Below, one piece after another: positions 52,910 through 63,778 of a stretch of DNA of 64,000 nucleotides (positions within the stretch are counted from its first letter, which is position 1; each line of letters starts with the position of its first letter). This stretch comes from Puccinia triticina (taxonomy: Eukaryota > Basidiomycota > Pucciniomycetes > Pucciniales > Pucciniaceae), in NCBI RefSeq assembly GCF_026914185.1, contig NC_070559.1, positions 8,601,501 to 8,665,500 on the forward strand, given 5' to 3'. The notes beneath the pieces are model-generated. The model did no database searches. It had not been told where the DNA came from and worked only from the letters and a program-made list of their open reading frames with translations. Both the position numbers and the translations under genes were made by a program.

Positions 52910-55123
52910 GTGGACAACGACCTGCGGCTCCTGCGCCGAGCGGAGCAAAGATACGGCCCAGGGATTATCCGCACCTTAAGTTTTCAGAGGCGGAGGTGGA
53001 GCGTTTTATTGACCAGTTCAAAAGAGCGGCTCTGCAAGAAGGTCTGACGGATGCGGATAAAGCGTACCAGGTGGTCAACTTCTTTCCGGAAGGCGAGGAC
53101 TTGCGGGAAGTGGAGGACATGAAGGGGTTCGAGAGTAAGGATTGGACCAAGCTCAAGGAGGAGATACTTGAGATGTAAGGGTTCAGTGAACCCTCACTGG
53201 AAGGGTCGGTGGGACGGAGGGCCAAAGGCCAGGAGTCTATATAAAAAAATGATATTTCACTAATGAGTCGTGAGAAGGGATGGAAAGGGGAACCTCGAGG
53301 TGAAGACCAGCTTGGGGAAGAAGAGAGGATGAGAGCAGTCAAGTACTACAAGCTTATATAGAGAATCCTACAATGTATATGCATATGCATATATGCATCT
53401 AGCTTGACTTCTGTTTCAGTAAGGGAGAAACCCTTACATGAGAGGTGGGAAGATCGTGGACCCAGGTATCGGGAGAGTGACTTTGGAGCGTGCGGAAAAG
53501 GGCGGTGTGCGGACAAGAGCGGAGTATGTGTCCTACATTACCAGTTTCGACCAGGTTCTGCGGTATCTGGAGCGGAACGAGATCGTGACGGCCGATATGG
53601 GTACGACAAAGCGGATTTTCTTGAAGGGATTCGACCGGACCTTCACTGAGAAGGTGCTTTGGGGACTTAACAAGCGAGGACTGATGGTCAAACCACGACT
53701 AGGTGGGCCAAAACTGCTGCCCAGCATGAAGGAGCTGCGCTCCGCTGTCAAGGCGGAACTTGAAGTGTTGGAGCTCATGAACGACAGCCAAGGAGATGCA
53801 GTTGTGAGGGCGGAACCGGCTCCGCAGGCGCCGGTGACGGTCAAAGACGTGAGTGACCTGGCGGATACGCTGAAAGAATTGAAGCTGTTCATGCAGAAAG
53901 CGGCGCACAAGCAACCGAAGGAACAACAGGCGGCCGTGGCACCAGCAGCGGCTCCTGCGGCTCCTCAGACGGACGGTGCTCCGCAGGCTGGCGGGATGCC
54001 GCCGTGGAGGCGAGGACCTCCGGTGTGTGACTACTGCAAGGAAACTGGCCATATGCGGAATCAGTGCAAGTACTTCGAAACGGATCGGGCTGCGGGAAAA
54101 GGTTCCTCGTGGGGGCGCGCTTTCTTTTGGCCGGATTGTACGCCAGTGGATGGACCGGTTCCGAGGGACGTGGTGCGGGCCGGGCAACCTTTGGCGAAAG
54201 GAAAAGAGGTGGAAGGGAAAGTGAATATTGGGATGGTCAAGGGCATGGTGTGGAAGCCGCCGGCAGTGGCCAGCAGTGTGAAGTGCGTGCAAACGGGGGA
54301 AGTCTTCTTAGGGGAGCGTTTGGAGAAGATGGATTTGGATCCCGTTCCCGCTCCTAAAGTCAGACCGGAGCCGTTCAAGCAGCTTCCGGTAGCTCCGGTG
54401 GCGGGGGGCAACAAGAAAAAGGCGGCAGAAGTTGCACGGCGAGCAATGAGCGCGGAAACCACGGTAGCCCTTACCTTGAGGGAGCTGGTGGCAATTTCCC
54501 CGGTGATGGCGGATGAGATGATCAGCGTGTTGAAAGAGGCGTCAGGTGAAAGGAAGCCAGCGGCAACGGCTGTCACCACTAACACGGAAACTGCGGAGGT
54601 TAAGTGTGCGGAGTTTGGACACTCGCTGGATTCAATTCCCGTTCTACCATCTACGGCCGTGTCCTGCCCACTGGGATACGTGAGTATGAGGGTAGGAAAC
54701 GTCACGAAATGGGCTATGATCGACACGGGGTCCATGATCAACATTCTCCCGGCGGATTTGGCGTTGGAGGCTAACTTGGTGCTGTGGAAGACTCACATAA
54801 AAATCCGCAAAATGGGTGGGTTTACTTGTGAAGTGGACGGGATAGCGGAGGCGGAGACCGTGGAGGTGGCGAGAGTGGTCAAGAAGTTATTGTTCTTGGT
54901 GACTAGGTCTCACAAGATCATCCTTGGTCGACCAGCACTGTTTGCTTTCCGAGCGCAACTGCGTTTCTGTCCCGCAAGGCAAGAGGAAGTGATGCGGGTG
55001 GAAGGGACTCACGGGAAGCAGTACGAGACAATCATCTGCCAGCCTCAAAGCGGAGATTGGGTGACGGAGGTGGGCGATGGGGCACTGCATCCCTGTGCGG
55101 AGCCTCCCGCGGAGGATTTTTAG
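52894..55123 (+). pseudogene. gag: L Gag-protease, interrupted by a 262-bp insert
   Basis: ATG at 52894 (ACCATGG). Capsid N-terminus to EEILEM at 53175, then an insertion, then capsid continues MRGGKIVDPGIGRV from 53438. CCHC knuckle CDYCKETGHMRNQC (~54030), retropepsin MIDTGSMINILPAD (~54720) and IILGRPALFAF. Collinear with K Gag-PR. Apart from the insertion the frame is open. Confidence 0.85.
53176..53437. mobile_element. 262-bp MITE-like insertion in L gag
   Basis: Begins TAAGGGTTCAGTGAACCC and ends GTAAGGGAGAAACCCTTAC, with ATG duplicated at 53173-53175 and 53438-53440. Removing it and one ATG restores the gag reading frame. A 3-bp TSD fits PIF/Harbinger or CACTA types. It also happens to carry a GTAAGG at its left edge and TTCTGTTTCAG near its right end. 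Confidence 0.75.
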
Positions 55124-58100
55124 TTGTAGGCCAAGCTATCCGGGCGGAGGAAGCTTTGACTCAGCCTGGACGGTCAACATTTAAGAAGCGGGAGGGTATT
55201 GGCAAAGGCACGGCGAGGCAGTTCAATACCAAAATGAGCTTTCCATTGTGTGCATCTCTGAGTGTGGAAGGATCAAAGCACTACCACAGCGCCACTGTGG
55301 TGAGCCGTTACTCTGCGACAGGGACAAGTGACGAGTGGAGAGCGGAAATTGGGAGCTGCGCGGCGGAGGCGAGCAGTGTACAAGTAAGTCCTCCCAAGTA
55401 TGCACTTCCGAGTCAGCTTTCTACGAAACCCTACCATTGTGCCACGGTCGTGAGCAAAATGAGACGTCCGCGCAGGGGTTTGATTGTGGCCAGGACAATC
55501 GGCGGCAACGGTGAAGCAAGAATGGGCCGAGTCAACGGGGGGAGGTATAAACCGGTGGCAAAGAAGGTGCGGCCGCGAAATGTGGCGATGCCGCAGGAGC
55601 TCAACCCGCCATTGAGGGAGATCAAGTGGAGCCGGGATCCGTTCAAGACACCTCTGCATCGGTTTCCGCCAAGGTTTGAGCCAACGAAGCGGATTACGGC
55701 GGAACAAATGGCCAGTCTCAACTTTGGGCCACCGGAATGGCTCCACAAGGAGGAGTTCCACTTATTGGCCAAAGCCATCACGTTGCGGGAGAAGGCGTTG
55801 TCATTTGGACCGGAAGATCGGGGCTTACTCAAGCGGAGTATTGGGGATCCTTATCAAATACCCACGGTTCCGCATGAGCCATGGCAGATACGGCCCATCC
55901 CTATACCAGCGGCGATTCGGGGAGAGATGACGGAGCTGGTGCGGGAACGGTTGCGGACAGGGTTGTATGAGCAATCATGCTCCAGTTACTCTAGTCCGAT
56001 CTTTGCGGTAATAAAGCAGGACAAGAAGAGTCTGCGGATTGTGCACGACTTGCAACGGCTTAATTCAGTCACTATACGGGACGCTGGATTACCGCCACGC
56101 ATAGAGGAATTCATTGACACTATGGCGGGGCGGGTTTGCTATGGTCTGGTGGATGTAATGGGCGGATACGACCAGCGGGAATTCCACGCGGAGTCAAGGC
56201 CGCTGACGGCGTTCAAGACGCAATTGGGGCGCTTGCAGCTTACTCGGCTTCCGCAGGGGGCTACAAATTCGGTGGTGGTGTATCAGGCGCAGATGTCCTG
56301 GATCCTTCAGGATGAGTTACCTCATACGGCGCAGATATTTATCGAGGATGCGGCCGTGAAAGGACCAAGGAGTGACTAAGGCGGAGCGACTTTGGCGGAG
56401 AATCCTAATATTCCTCGGTTTATCTGGGAATACGCGGTGGCTCTGGAGCGGGTTTTGTTTTGGATCAAGGAAGCGGGCCTTACGGTTTCAGGAAAGAAGT
56501 TTGTGGTTTGTGTACCGGCGCTGGAGGTCCTAGGGCACGAGGTGTCTAAAGACGGATGGCGGGTCGCGAAACCTAAGCGGAACAAGATACTTGATTGGCC
56601 GAAACCACGCACGGCGTCTCATATCCTGCAGTTCCTTGGGTTATGTAGTTTCGTGCGCATGTTTATCGAGAGGTTTGCGGAAATTGCGAGTTCAATGCGG
56701 AGATTGACACGCAAGAATGCGGAGTGGAACTGGACCCAAGAGTGTGATGAGGCGTTCGCAATGCTGAAGGACATAGTAGGCCAAAAGATCTTGTTAAAGG
56801 AACTCAACTACGATAACGGCGGAATTTGTTTGGCAGTGGACTCAAGTGAGTTTGGTGCGGGCGGAGTACTCACCCAGGAAGAGGACGGGAAGGATCGGCC
56901 CATGCTGTATGAATCGGTGACGTTTACAGATGTGGAGTCGCGGTATTCTCAGCCGAAGTTGGAGCTGTGTGGAGTGGCAAAAATCGTGCAGAGATTGCAA
57001 CACATACTGTGGGGCGTCTATTTCGAATTACTGGTCGATGCGGAGGCGTTGGTGTGGATGATCAACTGTCCATTGTTGCCTAATGCCCCTATGACGCGGT
57101 GGGTGGCATTCTTGCAGCTATTTTCTTTTGAAGTGGTGCACGTGTTGGGCAAGGCGTTCACGTTTCCGGACGCGCTTTCCCGCATTCCCCTGGGTGACGA
57201 TGAGGATCGATTTGCGTTGGCGGAACAGCTGGACGTGGAGCGGCGGATTCTTGATGTGCGAATGGCAAAGGATGTGGCCGTGAAGGGGGGCGGAGGCTTG
57301 CCAGTGACTCAGACGCCGAGGTACGAGTACTTGGTGGTGTTCCTGACGACTCTTTGCTATCCTGCGGGAATTGGGCCAACAGTTCAGCGCTGGATCAAGC
57401 GTAAAGCGGCGAACTTCTTCGTGCATGAGGGTCAACTATGACGTCGGAGCGCACCGGTGCACTTGGTGGTAGTGACGCGGCGCATTGATCAGGAAGCTGT
57501 CTTGCGGAGTTTGCACGAGGAGCTGGGTCATCGAGGCGAAGCGGAAACTAGACGGCGAGTGCAGTCGCGGTTTTGGTGGCTGGGTGTTACAAGGAGTGTG
57601 CGGCAATGGGTGCGGAGTTGCGAGCAATGCCAGAGGCGTAGTCAGCGTCTGCCTAAAGAAATCAGGAAGCCTACGGAAACGGACACGCTATTCAGTAGGA
57701 TATCTATGGATGCGGTGCACATTAAGGCAGGGAAATTCAAGTACCTGATTGTAGCGCGAGATGATCTTTCCGGTTGGGTGGAGGCGTGACCTCTGGTTAA
57801 TCTTACGGCGGCGACGAATCAAGCAGTTTTTGGAAGAGGACTGGTTTGCGCGGTTCGGGAGTGTGCGACTTATCACAGTGGACGGCGGTGTGGAATTTTG
57901 TGGCGGCTTGCGGAAATTGGTGGAGTTGTGTGGCGCTAAGTTTGGTAAAGTGACGGAGTACTACCCAGAAGGTGCGGGAATGATTGAGCGTGGCCATCAG
58001 CCAATCAAGAGCGCTCTGGTGAAACTGTGTGGCGAGGACGGTAAGAAGTGGCAGCAGTATCTGCCCGCCGTTTTGTTCGCCGATCGGATTTCCACTATGC

Positions 58101-58578
58101 GGACGACGGGGTATTCGCCGTACAAGATGTTGTTCAGGTGTCAGCCGGTCTTGCCGGTAGATATAGAGATGTTCATGTATCTGGCGGTAGACTGGTGGAA
58201 AGTTAAATCGGCGGACGACTTGCTTTTGGCGCAATCGGAGCAGCTGTTGCGGCGGGATTCAGTTATCGCGAAGGCGGCGACGCGCCTTAAGGAGAGTCGT
58301 GCTAAGGTGGTCCGGTATTGGGACCGTTGGTGTTCTCATCGCTTGCGGGATTCTCTCCGCAAGGGGGAATTGGTTCTCCTTTACAATCGTAGCCTCGAGT
58401 CTCAGTGGGGTAAGCTGTTTGCTAACCGATGGAATGGTCCTTATCGCATTGTGTCGCAATTTCCTGGGGGAAGTTATGAGCTGGAGGAACTGGACAGGAC
58501 GCTTCTGAAGCGGCGGGCGGCGGCGACGCATGTCAAACGGTTTTATGCACGGGGTTCTACGGATTTCGACCAGACCAT
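55057..58578 (+). pseudogene. pol: L Pol: RT, RNase H, integrase, several lesions
   Basis: Collinear with K Pol: FGPPEWLHKEEFHLL, RT, RNase H CLAVDSSEFGAGGVL, integrase HEELGHRGEAETRRR..CEQCQRR, VDGGVEFCGG and MIERGHQPIKS, then GPYRIVSQFPGGSYEL. Lesions: RT motif IFIEDAA (catalytic Asp replaced by Glu), TAA 56377-56379, TGA 57439-57441, TGA 57787-57789 and a frameshift near 57800-57830. Continues at 59424 after solo LTR L'. One GTAAGTCCTCCC intron-like cassette starts at 55384. Confidence 0.85.
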
Positions 58579-59419
58579 TGTGAGAATGAAAGCTGGTTGG
58601 CTGGTGAAGAATGTCCGCTAACCGCCTCCTTCAAGAATATTGATGTCCGGGCTGTGTGATTGTCGGTAACTCGGCTCCGCACTGCTACTTTCCGCTAGCC
58701 TTCAGCGCTCCTCTACCGAGCCTGATCTATAGCGTAATAGTCCGCAAGTGAATAAAGCTGCCAACTTTGTAAGCGCAAGAATCCAAAGTAACTCTCCAAT
58801 AAGAATAAGAACACAGATAATCCTCTCAATAACTCTTGTACGTCCGTAGTTGTAAGTACAATGATGATGAGTGAAATCCGTAATAATTTTCTAGGATACA
58901 AGATTCCCCCCTTCCCTCCTCCCCTCCACGCACATCGCCGTTCCCACCCAATCCCTCATGTCTGACACTTTCCCGCACTAGTTCGCCTACTCCGCCCGCT
59001 ATCCCGCTTGTCACTTTCCCAGACTCTGCTCCTCTCCAACGCTTGCCCTCCCACCGTCCTCTGTCTAGCCCCCGTCAGTCGTTCTCTTGCCACCGCCTTC
59101 ACCCCGGTTCCACCCGGTGGTGGAACCCGCTCTGGCTGTCATGGCTCACCCGCTGATGCGCCGCTGCTACCAGTCCACGTGTGTAGTCCCGCCGCAGTTC
59201 AGCCCTGTCTTTTCCGCTCCGATCCGAATACCTGATCCAAAATCCGCAATCCGTGCATTCCAATCCGCGCGTGACTTTCCGTAAGCTTTCCTAGCGTGCT
59301 TTCCTGACCTCAGTGCTTATGTCACCGGAATGCACCCTGCCTGAGCGGCTTTGTGCATTCCCCGCCCGCGCTATCCCCGCGTGGACATTCTACCGCGCTT
59401 GCCTATATAAATCACCACA
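58579..59419 (-). mobile_element. Solo LTR L' (inverted) inside L pol
   Basis: Reverse complement of the L LTR (TGTGAGAATGAAAGC...ATAAATCACCACA). Flanks CCAT (58575-58578) and CCGT (59420-59423) differ by one G/A at a CpG, so the original TSD was probably CCGT. Removing it joins the pol frame. Confidence 0.85.
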
Positions 59420-59423
59420 CCGT

Positions 59424-59673
59424 GGAATCTGATGATTCTGAGGAGGAGGTTTGGGTCCCTGAGGAAGTCTTGTCTTCAGCGAGCTCAGATGGTGCGAAGG
59501 ACACGGATGCGGCATCTAGCAATGAGCATTCTGGTTTGGAAGCGGTGTCGGAAGAGGACGGTGCGGATCAGGCACATCCGCCATTGCAACGGAGTCGGTG
59601 TTTGCGGACCGCAGGGGACAGCGGTAAAAAGGCTGGGGCGGGGAAAGCCGTGGCAGGCAAAAGCCACAAGTGA
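59424..59673 (+). pseudogene. pol: L Pol acidic C-terminal tail
   Basis: In the pol frame after excision of L': VESDDSEEEVWVPEEVLSS and on to GKAVAGKSHK-TGA. E and K Pol stop about where this begins, so L has an ~83-residue Asp/Glu/Ser-rich extension with a basic Lys/Ala end. No known domain. Integrase tails in other elements can guide targeting (family knowledge). Confidence 0.7.
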
Positions 59674-60227
59674 TCATTGGTGAGGGGGTGCGCTATCTGG
59701 TCTACAGCCAGGTTACATAGCCACCCCAGAATGTTTGTTATCTTATAGAGTTTGGTTTCAGTTTTTGTTATACGTTTCACTGGCTTGTTGTCTATCTGTA
59801 TTTCTAGGTGCGGGGTGCGGGGATTTTTGTGCGGAAAAATCCTTCTGGGGCGGACCAGGTACCTTGCGGAATTTTTCTCTCGTGGATTGTGGTTTCTTTC
59901 TGGATTGTGTTACGGTAAAAGGGTGGTGGATATAAAAAAATAAAAAAAAAAGAAAGAAGTATAAAAATGGAAAACGTAGTGCGGGGACTAAAGTGGTTCT
60001 CATTCTGGGGCGGTCCAGGCACTTATAAAAATATTTTTTTTGGGATGGCGGACCTTTTTGCTCACTTTGCTGTGGATTCTCAGTAGTTTTCTCCCTCTAG
60101 GTGGAAATTATCCGGGTGCGGAGCTCAGGATGCGCGTGTATTTCAAGCATTGTTTCCGCAGGATAGGACTATATACAAGGGGGGAGACAACAACAGAGAA
60201 GGAGAAGAGAAAGCGGAAAAAGGGAAG
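59674..60227. other. L spacer between pol and the antisense gene
   Basis: Non-coding; two copies of TTCTGGGGCGG(A/T)CCAGG (about 59850 and 60003) and A/T-rich runs. It would hold the 3' end of the antisense transcript; a polyadenylation signal cannot be assigned. Confidence 0.5.
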
Positions 60228-62032
60228 CTAGGGAAGTCGGGAGTCAGAGGAGCGGCGGGTATGCTCCGTATGAATGTGCTCCGCAGGGATAGGAGCGTCA
60301 TAGTCCGCGGTGGTAGGTTGTGCGGGGTGCGGTTTGTTCCGTAGCACGTCCTCCATGTTCTGTTGAGCTTGGAGAGTACGTTTGTCGGCGGGAACGACAA
60401 TGGCTAGCTCGAGTCGTTCGACGAGCTGGTTGATGCCGACGAGGAAGAATGCGTACCTACGGCGGCGTTTTGCGGGCGTTATTGCGGAGATGTGAAGCAG
60501 GGCGCGGTACATATTGCGGAAGGCGCCTACGAAGTCAAGTACGGCGGCGGCGGGGAACACGGCTTTCTCCCAGAGGGGGTTGTCGGGGAAGGTGTTGCAT
60601 GGGTCGCGGGAGATTTCTGCAAGTTGGCAATTTAGCAACCCAGCTTTGGTGTCCGCGGCAGGCTTGGCAGGCGGCGGTAGATGGATAGGTACTGACAAGG
60701 CTTGAGGGCGTAGAGTCGGAGAGTCACGAGACGCGGCTCAAACAGTAGCGGCTGGCGGGGCAAGGAGTCAAGGTGCCTTTGGAGTGGTATCGGCCGGTGG
60801 AGAAGGCGGGTCCGTGGACTCCAACATGTGGATCGAGGCGGCGCAGGCGGTTCTGGCTTGCGGGATCTTGGCGTGTGGAACGGACTGCGGGGAGCTGGGC
60901 GGTGAGCCGGAAGGGGTATGGGACGGGTCTTCAGGTGCCATCTCGGTGTCCTTTGCTGGGGTGGCTGGAGCAAAAAAAAGAAAAAAAGAAAAAAAGAAAA
61001 AAAGAAAAAAAGAAAAAAAGAAAAAAAGAAAAAAAGAAAAAAAGAAAAAAAGAAAAAAAGAAAAAAAGAAAAAAAGAAAAAAAGAAAAAAAGAAAAAAAG
61101 AAAAAAAGAAAAAAAGAAAAAAAGAAAAAAAGAAAAAAAGAAAAAAAGAAAAAAAGAAAAAAAGAAAAAAAGAAAAAAAGAAAAAAAGAAAAAAAGAAAA
61201 AAAGAAAAAAAGAAAAAAAGAAAAAAAGAAAAAAAGAAAAAAAGAAAAAAAGAAAAAAAGAAAAAAAGAAAAAAAGAAAAAAAGAAAAAAAGAAAAAAAG
61301 AAAAAAAGAAAAAAAGAAAAAAAGAAAAAAAGAAAAAAAGAAAAAAAGAAAAAAAGAAAAAAAGAAAAAAAGAAAAAAAAAAAAAAAAAAAAAAAAAAGC
61401 GGTCAATGGTTAGCGGTGACGCGACAAGCAGAAGCAGAAAGATTACCTACCGGGAGCCTGGGGAAACGTGGGCTCTGGAGAAAGAACGATCGGAGTTGGG
61501 TCACGCGGACAAGCGGAAAAACGGGCTGCAAGACCTAGAGTCGGCGGACCGGCTGGGCATGGACGCTTAGAGGACCAATCCGTAGAATCCGCCAAGGGGT
61601 GCTTTGAGCCAGTAGTGGGAGAAGGCCTGGCAGCCGATGAAGGTCCAGTGGCAGGGGTCGACGCGGGTTCTTGAGGACGTTTGAGACGCTTGTTGACTAA
61701 AGGTCTGTTGACGCCGTGTTTACGGGCCCACGCCTGGGCTTGTTGGACATATTCTTTGGCGCTTGAGCAGTTGGCACGATTGGGTGGCGGCGTCATAAGG
61801 TCTTCACCGTGTGCGGAGGGCGACGTGGTGCGGGAACTGACCGAGATAACAGACGGGGAACGTTCCGCACAAGAGCTTCGGGATCCAGACGGCGGTGGAC
61901 GGTTTTGCGATTCGCGGTTTCTGCGGGAGCTGTCGGATTTGGGAGTGAAGGCGGAGCAGCGGCGTTTTGAATCTCTACAGTTGTTACACGCACGACCAGC
62001 GCGGGAGTAGACGCAGGGTAGTCCAAGTCAAG
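60228..62032 (-). pseudogene. Antisense spliced gene carried by L, Cys-cluster protein
   Basis: Minus strand. Exon 1 (about 62032-61451) has PCVYSRAGRACNNC followed by RDSKRRC, giving CX8CX2CX6C (61956-62015), then Arg/Ser/Pro-rich sequence and SSAKEYVQQAQAWARKHGV. A GT-AG intron (61450-60965) joins in frame: exon 1 ends one base into a codon and exon 2 completes it. Exon 2 has a Pro-rich linker and a conserved-looking end (NPLWEKAVFPAAAVLDFVGA, FFLVGINQLVERLELAIVVP). Two in-frame TGA codons (60768-60770 and about 50 nt further on) break it; both could come from CGA. CX2CX6C resembles half of a fungal Zn2Cys6 cluster; the second half is not seen. Start codon not identified. Function unknown. 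Confidence 0.6.
60972..61398. repeat. (GAAAAAAA)n microsatellite, about 50 units
   Basis: About 400 nt of nearly perfect 8-bp units plus a terminal run of 26 A. On the minus strand it is an uninterrupted pyrimidine tract immediately before GCTCCAG, the 3' splice site of the antisense gene. Lysine- or Phe/Ser-rich frames through it are artefacts. Confidence 0.95.
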
Positions 62033-62154
62033 CGTAGCGATTGCAAGCTACCATACTGAACGGGAGGATGATGTTGTATGGGTATGTGTGACAAGTGTGG
62101 GAGCGGGCAAATGGGTGGGAAGATCCTGGGGGCAGGACTTCAAAACTGGGGCGG

Positions 62155-62244
62155 TGTAAGACTCAAAAGTGTTCCTGAGAACCTTTTGCTGAATGGAGAA
62201 GGGGATGATGGAGGTGCAAACTCTGCCCTTCTATACTACCAGAT

Positions 62245-62276
<32 letters not shown>

Positions 62277-62885
62277 TTAATGAAGTGATAGGATTGGTTG
62301 GTTCAGATGAGCTTGTTGATGACACTGAATAATTTGTTGATATTGTTATTGTAAGGGTTGTTATGTATGTAGGTTGTTAAGTATATGTAAGACTGTAAAT
62401 GTAAATGTTGGGGTGACTGTAATTGGTGAGTAATGAACTGCCCCCCTCAACAACTGAGGGGGGGAGAGAGCTCCTTATATAGACAAATGTGAGGGAATTT
62501 AGCTACAAGGAGGCCCTGTATGAGGGATTTTAGCTGCAGGGAAACTGAATGAGTGACTATGATTGGTCAGAACATGAGGGATTTAATGTGGTACTACTAT
62601 GATGTCACCTGCAGCTGTCAGTTGTGAAAATCCACTAATTTAGAATGTATGTACATACTATGCAGTGTAAATGAATATGTGTAGCTTTCCTGCAGCTGGG
62701 TTGTGTATGTAAACGTGAGTTTGGAATAGGAGGTGAGGTGTATATGTAGCTTGGAATGTAACTTCTAGTCCTGTAGAGTCCCTTCCTTGCGCCAAAGTCC
62801 GTGATTTCTGATGAATGTTATGTAAAGAAAAGAAAACAGAGAATTTTTTTATTTTTGATGTAGTGGAACCTTTCCGTCTACCACA
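62155..62885 (+). mobile_element. Solo LTR M2
   Basis: TGTAAGACTCAAAAGTGTTC...GTCTACCACA, 731 bp, flanked by GCGG (62151-62154 and 62886-62889). Homologue of M1. It lies five bases upstream of L's 3' LTR, inside L's polypurine region. Confidence 0.85.
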
Positions 62886-62890
62886 GCGGA

Positions 62891-63778
62891 TGTGGTGATT
62901 TATATAGGCAAGCGCGGTAGAATGTCCACGCGGGGAATGCACAAAGCCGCTCAGGCAGAGTGCATTCCGGTGACATAAGCACTGAGGATGAGGTCAGGAA
63001 AGCACGCTAGGAAAGCTTACAGAAAGTCACACGCGGATTGGAATGCACAGATCGCGGATTGCGGATCGCAGATCGCGGATCGCGGATTTTGGATCGGGTA
63101 TTCGGATCGGAGCGGAAAAGACAGGGCTGGACTGCGGCGGGACTACACACGTGGACTGGTAGCAGCGGCGCGTCAGCGGGTGAGCCATGACAGCCAGAGT
63201 GGGTTCCACCACCGGATGGAACCGGGGTGAAGGCGGTGGCGAGAGGACGACTGACGGGGGCTAGACAGAGGACAGTGGGAGGGCAAGCGTTGGAGAGGAG
63301 CGGAGTCTGGGAAAGTGACAAGCGGGATAGCGGGCGGAGTAGGCGGACTAGTGCGGGAAAGTGTCAGACATGCGAGATTGGGTGGGAAAGGTGACATGCG
63401 TGGAGGGAAGGATGGGGGTGGCTCGGGGTTTTCTCCTCTCTTTTCCTCATTGAATAATCTTTATCCAATCAATTATTACGGATTTTTCACTCATCATTGT
63501 ACTTACAACTACGGACGTACAAGAGTTATTGGGAGATTATCTGTGTTCTTATTCTTATTGGAGAGTTACTTCGGATTCTTGCGCTTACAAAGTTGGCAGC
63601 TTTATTCACTTGCGGACTATTACGCTATAGATCAGGCTCGGTAGAGGAGCGCTGAAGGCTAGCGGAAATTAGCAGTGCGGAGCCGAGTTACCGACAATCA
63701 CACAGCCCAGACATCAATATTCTTGAAGAAGGCGGTCGGCGGACATTCTTCACCAGCTAACCAGCTTTCTTTCTCACA
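62891..63778 (+). mobile_element. L 3' LTR
   Basis: 888 bp, same termini as 51602-52476, with extra tandem GATCGCGGATTGCG units near 63040-63085. Before M2 inserted, GGGGCGGA preceded it as the polypurine tract. Confidence 0.88.

Larger units (their letters stand above)
51602..63778 (+). mobile_element. Element L: large degenerate gypsy element carrying an antisense gene
   Basis: 5' LTR 51602-52476, 3' LTR 62891-63778. Flanks are GCTT (51598-51601) and GCGT (63779-63782), one mismatch from a 4-bp TSD. Order: short ORF, gag-PR (with MITE), pol (with inverted solo LTR L'), acidic pol tail, ~0.55 kb spacer, antisense spliced gene, solo LTR M2, LTR. Same lineage as E/K by pol, but RT, frame and stop defects show it is dead. 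Confidence 0.85.

Noticed and set aside
60773..61570. Long Lys/Arg- or Phe/Ser-rich open frames (200+ codons)
   Set aside because: They are translations of the (GAAAAAAA)n satellite; the period of 8 keeps all frames open.
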